A stretch of 64,000 nucleotides of DNA from Paralvinella palmiformis (Eukaryota; Annelida; Polychaeta; Terebellida; Alvinellidae): assembly GCA_025642065.1 (NCBI GenBank), contig JAODUP010000146.1:1-64000 (forward strand), read 5' to 3'. Every line of letters starts with the position of its first letter. The stretch's first letter is position 1. This document shows positions 12,201-22,084 of the stretch, one piece after another. The position numbers and the translations under genes are program-made. The notes under the pieces were generated by a model. That model was not told where the DNA came from and did no database searches. It saw only the letters and a program-made list of their open reading frames with translations.

Positions 12201-12303
12201 TTTGTATTGATACTGTAGGTGTATATGTATGGTTCCTAGTGTGGGGTCGTTCAGGTGATCTAATTTTTATCTTTAAAAGATTTTGAAGCAGGGCTCCGAA
12301 CAT
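9290..12303 (-). mobile_element. Penelope-like retroelement (PLE), degenerate, with GIY-YIG endonuclease
   Basis: A minus-strand Penelope-like element about 3 kb long. It begins with a Thr/Ser/Asn-rich N-terminal ORF (12303-11824). Then follow an N-terminal segment containing INLSSYMLSEKEINLI (about 11260), a block with FYILPKIHKAFNSW and PPGRPIVSDCNSEYKNVASF (10640-10540), the RT core ASNYANIYMAKFEKEALY and YYRYLDYIFIVWHHGEKAFH (10240-10110), and a GIY-YIG endonuclease (NIIYIFECLRCSKQYVGES near 9820-9765, ending RLIRESFWIDTLGTLEPGGL near 9550). After it comes VPFSKTADIVARIIKTHYTT and, past one stop, RIITAYSKHKNLASSLVSSK. PKIHK and a GIY-YIG endonuclease identify PLEs. The catalytic pair, normally DD, is DY here, and several frames are broken, so this copy is dead. 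The trailing connector normally precedes the endonuclease in this superfamily. Confidence 0.85.
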
Positions 12304-12330
12304 ATCACGGCCCTTTCTAACTATTGCACT

Positions 12331-12603
12331 AGTAACGTTCTTAAATGTTATTTATGACAAGCAGACTAGAGTTAGTCTTATATGCCATAGTACAAACTGG
12401 ACATAACTGGACCTAGGAAAGATAATTATATTCCCACATACAACCAAGATGAATTATATATACAACTAAACTTGTTATATAAAACACATCAACCACACGA
12501 GCTGTGTGCAAGGCCACCGTTCGAGATGCGATGCAGTGTTTCTATTCCTGAGTCAGGAGTACTTATAATGCTTTAAGAGCGTACTTTGTCTACTACAGTC
12601 ATT
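12331..12603. repeat. Direct repeat, copy 1 (empty site)
   Basis: About 273 bases starting AACGTTCTTAAATGTTATTT and ending CTACAGTCAT. The sequence recurs in the same orientation at 13211-13829, where it is interrupted by a SINE. It lies immediately beyond the N-terminal end of the Penelope-like element, so it may be part of that element's terminal region (PLEs often carry tandem partial copies, called pseudo-LTRs); that link is inference. Confidence 0.85.
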
Positions 12604-13210
12604 TAAATGCTGAAGAACCAGGCCAAACATCTAAACAGCGTCCTTCCAAAGACGTAAATAGTTCACGAATATACAGCTCTAGATCAACTTTTCTTAGAAT
12701 GCGCTGACCTGGAAAAATTGAGTTTCCATGCACAGAATACAGAACATCTCAACCGCAACATGATATGCCTTGTGGTATTTACTGGAGGGACAAATACCTC
12801 ATAATCATACAAATACATGTGTAATGTCTCCCCAGTCCCTAATCTGCCAAGCAACAAAAAGCAAATCACCTAAATCCGTGGAATTTGGAAGTAGAAAACC
12901 AAAGTCAGATCACGACAGTTGTGAACATTTTAGATTAATTATCTAAGCAGCCCTAGTTATAGCTATTTTACAATTGCTGTATCTTTCTTCAGGGCAGTAC
13001 TATATAAACTATATAACCCAATTGTCACTATCTTTAAAGGTTAGTTTTTACAAGGGGCAGGCGTCATGAAGAGACTATTATTAAAGACTATTATAAGACT
13101 GCCATCTGCGGTAAAGCAGACCGCAATAGTGCGCCATAGCTTTGGTTCTGTTAAAACTATATGTTAACATTTTCAAACCAGACCTAATGTATGCTATTCA
13201 AACGTTTGTA
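12604..13210. other. Spacer between the two direct repeats
   Basis: No gene or known repeat recognised on either strand; ORFs are short and without similarity that I can name. Confidence 0.4.
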
Positions 13211-13829
13211 GTAATAACGTTCTTAAATGTTATTTATGATAAGCAGACTAGAGTTAGTCTTATATGCCATAGTATAAACTGGACATAACTGGACCTAGGA
13301 AAGATAATTATATTCCCACATACAACTAAGGTGAATTTTATATGCAACTAAAGTTGTTATATGAAACACACCAACCAGGCGAGCCGTTTAGGCAGTGAGC
13401 TATGGTGTCCTAGCGATTAAGCACCCGGCACTTGGTGTCAAGGGTCACAGATTCGATCTCAGCAAGAGGTCGAAACCTTTCCAGAGATGAATTTCTCGGC
13501 TCACAATATCGTGGGTGGATGACCACGTTAAATGGCACCGCCGTCTCCACCGAAATATTAAAATAATAAAGGAGGACGTTAAAGACTCCCTGGGGATGTA
13601 TTACACTCTGGCAGCGACGACCGTCGGGTATTTCGGCTCCATCTGGAAGTTTCTCAACCACTCCAACATAGAGGCCATGCTGAATAAGCGAAAGCCTGGG
13701 GAATGTCTCCGAAAAACAAAGCAAGCGAGCTGTGTGCAACGCCACCGCTCGAGATGCGATGCAGTTTCTATTCCTAAGTCAGTGGTATTTATAATGCTTT
13801 AAAAACATACTTTGCCTGCTACAGTCATG
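13211..13829. repeat. Direct repeat, copy 2, split by a SINE
   Basis: Left part 13211-13383 and right part 13725-13829 together match copy 1 (12331-12603) almost base for base. The interruption at 13384-13724 is the SINE described separately, flanked by GCGAG on both sides. Confidence 0.85.
13384..13724 (+). mobile_element. tRNA-derived SINE, family A, copy 1 (341 bp)
   Basis: The 5' part has tRNA-like promoter boxes: an A-box-like TCCTAGCGATTAAGCACCCGG and the B-box-like AGATTCGATCTC. The body contains GGGTGGATGACCACGTTAAA and GGAGGACGTTAAAGACTCCC. Its ends are defined by the uninterrupted copy of the host sequence at 12331-12603 and by the flanking 5-base target-site duplication GCGAG (13379-13383 and 13725-13729). 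A second copy, inverted, lies at 16317-16672. The protein-like ORFs inside it on both strands are incidental. Confidence 0.88.
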
Positions 13830-14104
13830 CTACAGTGTGTGTGCGCGTGGACGCGGGCGCGTATATGTAACTTGCTGTGTTGGTATAAAGCTTGTTAAGT
13901 TTCAATATTATGCTTACCATATTCATTTACCTTTTAGATCATTTAAAGAGCAAGCGTCTGTTCAGATTTCATATTATATTACAATCAAAAATGAAATATT
14001 TAAAACATCATAAGATACATGTTTTACATCAGTGGAACAACATATCTTTATAAACAGTAATGTGTGTCGTCGAATGTTGGAATGCTCCCCTAAAACTAGA
14101 AAAG

Positions 14105-15960
14105 GTCTCTCTGGCAACTGTTCTTTTTACTGTTACTACTACTACTACTAAAACAAAAAAATAATAATAATAATTACAAACTTCTATATTCTCGAAAAGA
14201 ATTAAGCCCAGTGGCGCACCTAGGACAGGGGTTGGCCAAACTCATAGTCCAGATACAATGCAAATTTCACCAACAAATGATCAGATGGAGTGGAAACTTA
14301 AGAAGCACAAGCAAGTTTGAAAAGGTGAGTTTTCAAAAGGTGACGGATGAACGGAGCTCTCTGGGCTTTGGTGCTAGAGAAAGTATGGAAAATAGATACG
14401 AAGGTTCTCCGGAAGATACAATTTGATAGGCAATAGCACAAAGTTTGGAAATGATGCGAAATTGACCAGGAAACCAATGAAGAGATTTCAGGAAAGGGAC
14501 AGAATGGGAAAACCGAGCAGACCGTGTGCCAACATTAGCTAGGCAGTTCTGAACACATTGAAGTTTTAGAATATCCTTAGATGCGATGGAATAAACTAGA
14601 AATTTCCAATAATCAAGCCTACTGGTGCTGTAGCAATGATTTTGGTGGCGACTGAAAGAGAAATAATGCGACTAATACGGCGAAGGTCACGAATATCATA
14701 GAAGCAGCAGCGACATGTCAAAGAAATTTGTTTTCTGGAATCAAAATCGCTATCAAATGTAAAACCAAGATTACGTACAGTGTGTGGTGGTGATAGAAGA
14801 ACAGAATAATCAATGGTGTCAAAATCTGCCGATAAATCTAAAAGTGCTAGTGATGTAGCCTTTCCGGTGTCCATGTTTGGTGATATGTCGTTGTGAAATT
14901 TCAGTAGATCGGTTTCTGTAGAGTGAAATTGTTTTGTAAGCAGACTGAAAAACACTAGATGGGTGATTTAAGTTTAAGTGAACGTTCAAACGACTGGATA
15001 CGACTTTTTCTAATACCTTAGACATAAAAGATAGATTAGAAATAGGTCTAAAGCTGTTTATACCATTGGCTTGTAAAGATGGTTTCTTAAGAAGAGGGTT
15101 TACATGGGCATGCTTAAAAGGAGCAGAGAACACTTCGGAGGTGAGTGATAAATGTGTTATCTTAGTGTGTGAAGATTTTAGCAGAACTGTAGGAATAAGA
15201 TCAAGTTTACAGAATTTATTAGAGGATGATAAAATTAGTTTAGCAACTTCAGTAAGTGAGGCTGGTTTAAACACTATGGAACTGGGAAATAAGCATGAAT
15301 TTGGGTGATATGTCTGGAAATAGAATTGCAGAGTAAATTAGTAACATTTTGAGTGGGCAGGGAAACAGAAGCCTTTTATGGAGAATCCTATTTATATAGT
15401 TACAGAGTTGATGAGAATTGTCAGAGTTCATGTTTCTATAAAAGATCATGTTTCTATAAAATTCATATTTAGATTTATTCACGAGTCTATTGCAGAAATG
15501 GCACCGTTTAGTATATCTAGACCTATTAAGTTATGTGCGTGATTTCCTCCATATCCGTTCTAGTTATCGGCGACGTATACTTCGGCATTACTAATTTCAG
15601 GGACATCCATGGTACAGGTGGTTTAACTTTTACGGATTTTGACCTGACAGGTACGTGTTTGTCAAGAAAAGATTTAAGTGTAGCATGGTATTGTTCACAT
15701 AATTGTGATAAGTCAGCTTTAAGGTTCGCGATAAGTTCAGTTTTACTGTGTCATCATTAAATGCAGGAATGGCGGTGTTGCGAGTAATGTTACCGTAAAT
15801 TAAATGATGGTTATTTAATCTATGATGTGATTTAGCTAAATATTTGATAGTCAACGTGTGTTAGCTCCTGAGGCGAGTGAAGACAACTGTCAGAAATGAA
15901 ATACACACGATGGGTACTATCTTCACCGGGAGCCGCTTGTGCTGGCTGAACGTGGTGCTA
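14105..15960 (-). mobile_element. CR1/L2-type LINE, internally deleted
   Basis: A minus-strand LINE. From its 5' side: the end of the endonuclease and linker (15850-15540), then RT fingers and palm at 15274-14819 with NPLLKKPSLQANGINSFRPI and SNLSFMSKVLEKVVSSRL. ATSLALLDLSADFDTIDYSV carries the palm motif with its catalytic Asp; after it the sequence jumps directly to HTVRNLGFTFDSDFD and RDLRRISRIISLSVATKI, which belong to the RT C-terminus, so the block with the catalytic FADD motif is deleted. The 3' end runs through untranslated sequence to a TTATTATTATTATT tail and TAGTAGTAGTAGTAG near 14140. A short copy of the same 3' end is at 3735-3950. It is not able to move on its own. Confidence 0.85.
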
Positions 15961-16235
15961 CTGGAGTTAGTGGCGATATCTAGTGAATATAAATGATAAA
16001 TGAACTATGCATTTATAAGTTTTCCAAATGGGTAAATTTGACAAGAGAACACTAATTTAAATATTATTCAAATGACATAAAATTGAACAATTTATTAAAG
16101 TCAGATGCCATCATATAGAAAACAGTACATTACTAATCTATATCGTATGGCTAATGTCACACTTTTGATCTCAAACTGTAACAAATTCAACATTTTCAGG
16201 ATATGATTTAGAGGTGGCGGCTTTGGCCATTTTCC

Positions 16236-16236
16236 A

Positions 16237-16312
<76 letters not shown>
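16236..16312. repeat. (GT)n/(AT)n microsatellite
   Basis: GT run followed by about 50 bases of AT, directly abutting the 3' end of the inverted SINE copy; the AT run may be that SINE's expanded tail. Confidence 0.95.
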
Positions 16313-16314
<2 letters not shown>

Positions 16315-16316
16315 TT

Positions 16317-16672
16317 TTGCTTGCTTAGTTTTCGGAGAGAATCCCCAGGCAGTCGCTTATTCAGAACAGCCTCTATATTTGAGTGGCTGAGAACCACCTC
16401 CTCACCACTCACAGGGGAGCAGAACGGAAAGATGGAGCCGAAATACCCTGAGGGTGGTAACTTCCAGGGTGTTTTACATCCTCAGGGGGTCTTTAACGTC
16501 CCCCTTTATTTGTAGTAATTCAGTAGAGACGGCAGCGCCATTTAACGTGGTCATCCACCCACGATGTTGTGAGCCCAGAAATTAATCTCTGAAAAAGTTT
16601 CGACCTCTTGCTGGGATTGAACCTCTGACCCTTGGCACCAAGTGCCGGATTCTTAACCGCTATCATTCATTA
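16317..16672 (-). mobile_element. tRNA-derived SINE, family A, copy 2 (inverted)
   Basis: The reverse complement aligns along its length with 13384-13724: tRNA-like head with GCGGTTAAGAATCCGGCACT and B-box-like AGGTTCAATCCC, body with GGGTGGATGACCACGTTAAA, tail with GGGGATTCTCTCCGAAAACT. The body is slightly longer than in copy 1. Confidence 0.87.
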
Positions 16673-17012
16673 CTTGCATAATTTGTATTCACATGTTTTT
16701 CATATATGATACGCAACTATGTTGTGGACATTTTATTTAACATGCACCGTGATATTATTTATACTATTTGTGCAATAAAGGATGCACTGAATATTTCTCA
16801 TAACTATTCAGCTGATTAGAAATAAATTCACATTCTGGTTTGTGAAAGTCCCAGTTTTAATAAATCACGGTGTCCATTTGCGACTAAGATCTGTGTTATG
16901 ACACTTTTGACTGTAAATCGCCATGCAACACTATGATTCTTAGACTTCTAACCCGAGGCCGTAGTGTGAAATTCAGCCGCATGGTGGTGTCATAGGTAAT
17001 TGGATCGGTCTA
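16673..17012. other. Spacer, nothing recognised
   Basis: No ORF or repeat that I can name. Confidence 0.4.
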
Positions 17013-17013
17013 T

Positions 17014-17250
17014 AAAGTGTTAATTAGCAAGAGAGTATGTGCTCATGTAACATATAGTGCTAGTATTGGCAATTCATTTCAACCATGTGGCACACATGTA
17101 CACAGTCACATATGTACAACCAGAGAGCCTTTGATTATTTAGCAAGTGCCATTCTCTAAGAAGTGCACCCGGCCGCTAGGTTAGCTACTGGTTCAAAATC
17201 CAAAATGGCGCGTCACGAGTAACACCTCTCTATATATAAGCTCGCTGGTT
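17014..17250 (+). promoter_or_regulatory. LTR-like promoter module, copy A
   Basis: The stretch contains TTCAAAATCCAAAATGGCGC followed about 20 bases later by CTCTCTATATATAAGC, a good TATA box. Homologous copies exist at 27030-27264 (-) and, in part, at 28776-28900 (+). The CAAAATGGCG motif resembles a YY1 site. A TATA box within a dispersed unit that begins TGTTAATTA or TGTAACATA is what one expects of a solo LTR, but I did not see clean LTR ends or target duplications. Confidence 0.55.
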
Positions 17251-17439
17251 TGGTTCGATTTATCGTAGGCCGTGCTCAACAGCGACGGCCTGGGGTATCA
17301 ATGCCTCTTTACTAGACAAGACAAAGTTCAATTTATCTTTGAAGTCTATAGACAGTATTCACACTGCATTTGCAGAAAGTAGCATTACCATGTTGCCAGC
17401 CGATATCGATGGGCCTACACTTAAAAATGCACCAGTTTA

Positions 17440-17441
17440 AT

Positions 17442-17484
<43 letters not shown>

Positions 17485-17620
17485 GTGTGTGTGTTTGTTT
17501 GTGTGTGCATGTATGTGCATGTGTGTGTGTCTGTGTATGTGTGCGTGTGTATATGTATGTGTAATATGTATGTGTATGTGTATCTGCATATTTCTGTTTG
17601 TGTGTGTGAGCGCGTGCGTA
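17440..17620. repeat. (CT)n then GT-rich low-complexity tract
   Basis: Some 20 CT units at 17441-17480, then an imperfect GT/GTAT-rich tract to about 17620. Open frames on both strands here are products of the repeat. Confidence 0.95.
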
Positions 17621-17759
17621 CTTGTGTGCAGTATAGACGTCTTATACCAGTCATTCTGCACAAGTGGCTTGAGATCGCAGCCCACAACCATATTGTTACA
17701 GACTGCCGCCAGATGTCACACTAGTTGTGAATATTGTCTATTCTACTACCAACAGGACA

Positions 17760-18495
17760 AGTTTGTTTATTGACTCCCTCTCTTTGTCGATTTACGAGTC
17801 GAGATTGGCTTGCCTGATACAGATAGATGCCCCTTTGATTATGTGTGTATTATATTCATGTCTGTATAGCATCTTTTCAACATGTAGATAATAATTATGT
17901 TGTAGTATGGCCTAGATCTCTAGGGCTAAGGCAAGTCAACTGTGATTGGACCATGTGTACATACTGGAAAACACACTGACGGTGTTCAGGAGAGAATTCC
18001 CAAATGTATAGCTGGACGTAAGTTTTGACTTGACTTCTTGTTGTTAAGGTGCTTACGTTAGTTCTTTATTTAATTAGATGCAACACCAGGTGGCTGTATT
18101 CACTGGTATCTGGACCAAAAAACCTGGGGACAAAGCCCACATGAAGTTATATATAACTATTTATTATTATTAATAAATCTTTATGCATGCGGCGTTTTCA
18201 TTAACAATTTCAGTATATAATCACAAGTGCTTTTTCTCACTTCTGTAGAACGTAAATGTTTCTAATGTGTATACCCTGATAATCATAATTTATTATATAT
18301 TAGTTACTTCCTCAGTCTACATTGTATGATTGTTTGTTAGTAACTCACATACAAATGGTTGTTTGAATATGCCCACTTCATGGTAAAATTAATGTTTTGC
18401 CTTATCTAATGATATTTTTACAAAAGATGTATATAATAAATCTACCATTCACATATAAAATACCTTTTTTTCAAGAAAACCACAGGAATTCAGGG
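17760..18495. other. AT-rich spacer, nothing recognised
   Basis: No supported feature on either strand. Confidence 0.4.
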
Positions 18496-18501
18496 GGTTA
18501 T

Positions 18502-18600
18502 GTGCCTCCGTGGTCTAGCGGCAGCGTGTTGGACCACAGATCACTACCACCCGTATAACACCAATCATCATCACCAAGATCTGGTTGGGTGTCTACAGGA
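18502..18600 (+). mobile_element. tRNA-derived SINE, family B, head only
   Basis: GTGCCTCCGTGGTCTAGCGG followed by CAGCGTGTTGGACCACAGAT is tRNA-like with an A box. It matches the better preserved copy at 41225-41397 (-) up to the anticodon-arm region, then diverges where the B box should be. Confidence 0.65.
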
Positions 18601-18604
18601 GGTT

Positions 18605-19215
18605 TTCAGAATCGCATCGATTTCTCCTATGGGGTTTTGTCCTGGACTCGTGCTCATTAGAAGTCTCTACTCCAAATTTCCACAACAACTTGATACGTAT
18701 GCTGAGTGAGAGTGATATGATACTGACATAATAGAGTCCGACAAGATGGAAAGTGACCAATACCAAGTTTAAATCACAAGTTGGCCGAACCTATCAGTGA
18801 AATTAAGGCCGGGTTCCTGAGGAGTGCCGAATGTGATACCCTTTCATGATTACTATCGGCGATTTGGAGTTTAACGTTGAAATTCGGTGAAAATGTATTT
18901 GCCACATTATATCGCATAGTCTCAACTCGTTCTTAATATGATTTTAACCCCATGTTGGAGCCACATACAAATAGTGATTAGAATCTGCAGGTTATACAAA
19001 TGCAGTAAATATTTGAAATGGTAGTACATACAACACGTGTTGTCTGAGCTCCAAAGCAACTGGGATGGAGTGTTACTCAGATAGTTGAGTATTGACATTT
19101 ATACGGAGATTTCTGTGAATGGGCCTAGATTAATGTTATGAAATTGTTTTGTGAAAAATTGAAAAGTGGACAATACTCCGTCAATTACTGGCTTGGTCAG
19201 AAATTGAGCTGAACT
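18605..19215. other. Spacer before the L1-like element
   Basis: No coding region recognised; the 3' part (about 19080-19220) may be 5' untranslated sequence of the LINE that follows. Confidence 0.35.
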
Positions 19216-19221
19216 TAAACC

Positions 19222-20077
19222 GTGAAACTTGGTCTACATAATTATCATTGTTTTAGCAACCATTGTTTTGTCGAAAAAGTGGCTTCACAGAGGCTTAAAC
19301 GTCAGTACAAATGCAAGAAGGTGGATACTACAAACAATGTCATGGACCAATCTCAATCAGAACACGATGAAAGTGATAATGGTGAACATTGCATGGATGT
19401 GAATCTGACTCAAGATAATACAATAACCTTGAGGTCTATATCCAGTTATATACTCCTCCTACGTACATCATTGACCAAAAGCATAAACAATCTGGAAAAG
19501 TCTATTGCGGAAATGGTTGGACGGCTTATCAAACATCATTTGGATGATTTCCAAATGGAATTGGATACATTTTTTGCAGTACCAGAAGGTCGCCTCTCAG
19601 TACTCGAGAAACGTGTATCAGACTCGGATAATGCTGGGCCGAGCTAAGGATCACAGGATATTGCCAACTATATTGTGATCAGAAACCTACCAAAGACATC
19701 TTCTGAGAACGTAGAACACAACGTAAATGCATTACTGAAGGACGCCCTTAAACGGAAGGATGTTAAATGTGTGTCAGCAAAACGAAAAAGATAATAACAC
19801 GCCTGGAGTTATTGTGGCTAATACATTGTCCCTTGAGCACAAATCACAGATTTTGAAAACCAATATATCACTGAAGGATCTTCCGAATTACAAGAACGCT
19901 ATGATACTTCTAGATAAATCCTACCAACAACGCCAGGTGGAAACCAATCTGAGGGCAATAATCAGTGCAATTGATGCTGACAAACTGGTAATGACGGGCT
20001 CCAAGATCCGAAAGCCACGTGACCAGCAGCACAACCATCGTCATAGCAGTCGTAACCAGCAGCAGGATAGACATTAG
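19222..20077 (+). pseudogene. L1-like LINE ORF1 (coiled coil and RRM-like), frameshifted
   Basis: The first frame (19222-19644) has an acidic segment, then a helical, coiled-coil-like stretch (SLTKSINNLEKSIAEMVGRL). It stops at 19645. The same frame, read past the stop, gives YIVIRNLPKTSSENVEHNVN, an RRM-like beta strand of the kind found in L1-type ORF1 proteins. A shift near 19790 moves coding to another frame (19760-20077), with PGVIVANTLSLEHKSQILKT, a K-L-P-N-Y stretch and a His/Gln-rich end. ORF1 proteins bind LINE RNA. The order ORF1 then endonuclease supports one element. Confidence 0.68.
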
Positions 20078-20089
20078 CTCTCCACATGA

Positions 20090-21090
20090 TGCTGGAATCT
20101 ACGTGGATGGTATCACGATGTCGTATCAGAAAATTATATGGTTAGAGCAACATGTATATCTCATTTTAAACTGGATGTTTTAGCTGTCACTGAAATTCAT
20201 CTGATATATAACACTTGCCTGAATCTGGATGGATATCGATACTGGGTAATAATAATAGGATAGATGTCAATCCACGCGCCAAGTCAGGATCTGGAGATAT
20301 GGGAGTATTTGTGAAAGATTCAGTGTTATTGAATTATAATGTGTCCGTTCTTGATAGCAGTGTTGAAGGAATACTGTGAATAACTTTTTTGCAGTATAAC
20401 TGGTGACAGTCAGTTTAGGATATGTGTGCGTTACTTAACTCCAAGTGGATCATCACGCTAAGTAAATGCAGAGGAATATTTCAGCGAGTTATTAGGTCAG
20501 ATTTACCATACTACAAGCTTTGTCTGTTTATGATATGTGGTGATTTCAACACCCGGTATGGTAGCATGCCCAATTATCTCGAACGTGTGGATGATATCTC
20601 GCAACGGAATATAATATATACTGTAAACTCTCACGGTCAACTCTTCATTGATTTTTTACTATCCGCAAATTCTACTATAGCGAAAGGACGTGGTACAGAT
20701 GACTTCACGTTGGTAAGTACAAAGGGTGTGGCAGCTGTTGATTATTGCGAAGTGCCCCACGAATATATGTCAGAGATTGGTGATTTCACAGTGAAACGAC
20801 CTAGACATGCTTACACACTATCTGGTTGTGTGTCACAGATGAATCGACAGAAAGTAATTCCGGATCTTGTATTACTTGCTTGGACACTAAATAGTAGTGA
20901 GATTAGGGCCACTCGTGATGCTAACGAGGAACCAGAGAACACAATAGTTGGCGTGGTAACCAAATATAAGCGGGAATTAATTGATTCTCAGTTTCTATCT
21001 GATCCCGGGACCATCATTAACATAAAGCAGTTAATTAGTAATTTGAATATTGAAAATCTACCCCAATATGACGTTGATATAGTGTGCTAA
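20090..21090 (+). pseudogene. L1-like LINE ORF2, AP-like endonuclease part
   Basis: The endonuclease of the same element. After a frame-broken start, LCLFMICGDFNTRYGSMPNY at about 20518-20577 has the catalytic G-D-F-N motif, followed by LFIDFLLSANSTIAKGRGTD, AAVDYCEVPHEYMSEIGDF and VIPDLVLLAWTL. In active relatives the last motif carries a D-H pair; here it reads PDLVLLAW, so the catalytic His is missing. Coding ends at 21088 with no reverse transcriptase behind it. The element is truncated and dead. Confidence 0.75.
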
Positions 21091-21117
21091 TAATAATATT
21101 GTAGAGTAATAACTACC

Positions 21118-21375
21118 GTGATAGAGAGAAAAGGGCCAAAACAAGTGATTAAGCAATCCAGACAGAAAGAAATACTGAAGAAAAGGCAAAATAACTATGA
21201 TAGGGCTGTGCAAAAAGAAAAGGCGTTATTGGCACAAATAACAAATTTAACTGCTGGCATTGCCGTCCCTAGACTCCAGGCATTTCTGGAAACAGATAGG
21301 TTCGATTATTATAGGCCAGGAAAGCAAATTCCAATTGAGATGTGTTGTAAGAGATACAAAGAATATGCGGAGTAG
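21118..21375 (+). other. Unassigned lysine-rich ORF
   Basis: An 85-codon open frame with IKQSRQKEILKKRQNNYDRA and a charged helical character. It could be the region after the LINE endonuclease or the start of the BEL/Pao fragment downstream. I cannot assign it. Confidence 0.25.
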
Positions 21376-21499
21376 ATGGCAAACTGACTTTCACTCTCTA
21401 CTCAACTTCCATTTCGCGAACACCATCCATCACTTCCAAACAACACGTTTCTCCCTCTTCAGCGTCTAAAATCGACAAAAACGAAACCCACAATTTCAT

Positions 21500-21903
21500 A
21501 AAGACTAGAACCTGTTCATGCACACCCTAATGGACAGGGAATTTGCGAGAAAGTCCCCGTGTCGGAGTTACATCGGTCAGATGATAAGACCTGGTAGGTG
21601 CCTCACCATGGTGGATATCACATACCTAAGAAGAAAATCAGAGTAGTGTTTGATTGCAGTTCACATTACCAAGAAATCCAAAAGGACTGCCACCAGGAAT
21701 CTTTAGGGATTCTGATAAATATGTCTGCCGTAGATGGCTTCAAATCACATATATGGCAAATGTTTTCTGTGCTCATTGGCAGTTCAGGTACATCCCTCTA
21801 TTACAGAAAAGACAAAAGCTTTCCATTGGTGATGTGGTTTTGGTCATAGACAATTTAGATCGTCCAGACAAAGACCTCTTCTTTCCAGAGACCAGTGAAT
21901 AAA
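21500..21903 (+). mobile_element. BEL/Pao retrotransposon fragment with internal deletion
   Basis: About 21545-21660 reads as the start of a BEL/Pao reverse transcriptase (VPVSELHRSD, then a TAG stop where Tyr is usual, VPHHGGYH and IRVVFDCS). A frame change then leads to the C-terminal end of the integrase polyprotein (PGIFRDSDKYVCRRW, ANVFCAHW, GDVVLVIDN) ending near 21903. Most of pol is missing between the two, so this is a deletion derivative or a recombined remnant. No LTRs were recognised. Confidence 0.75.
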
Positions 21904-22084
21904 CTGTTCTTGTTATTAGAAGTAGATAACTAGATAATAGTAATGATATTTTGTTGTATACAATGATTATATTCTGATTGCAATATATGTATACTGACAT
22001 TTGATTACAGGAAAAAGTATTGTAGATAATTTTATAATTCGGAAAATATAAACGTTTGACTTTATTATTAGAAGTGGATTGGTC

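Noticed and set aside
11810..12303. Long overlapping ORFs on opposite strands (158 and 159 codons)
   Set aside because: The minus-strand one fits the N-terminal part of the Penelope-like element; the plus-strand frame is its shadow.
13410..13802. ORFs of 95 to 111 codons on both strands
   Set aside because: They lie in the tRNA-derived SINE, whose non-coding nature is shown by the matching copy at 16317-16672.
17421..17773. Several ORFs on both strands
   Set aside because: They translate (CT)n and (GT)n repeats and have no protein character.
18502..18600. Possible tRNA gene
   Set aside because: tRNA-like head only; B box and acceptor stem do not complete, and a related dispersed copy exists at 41225-41397. 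It is a SINE.
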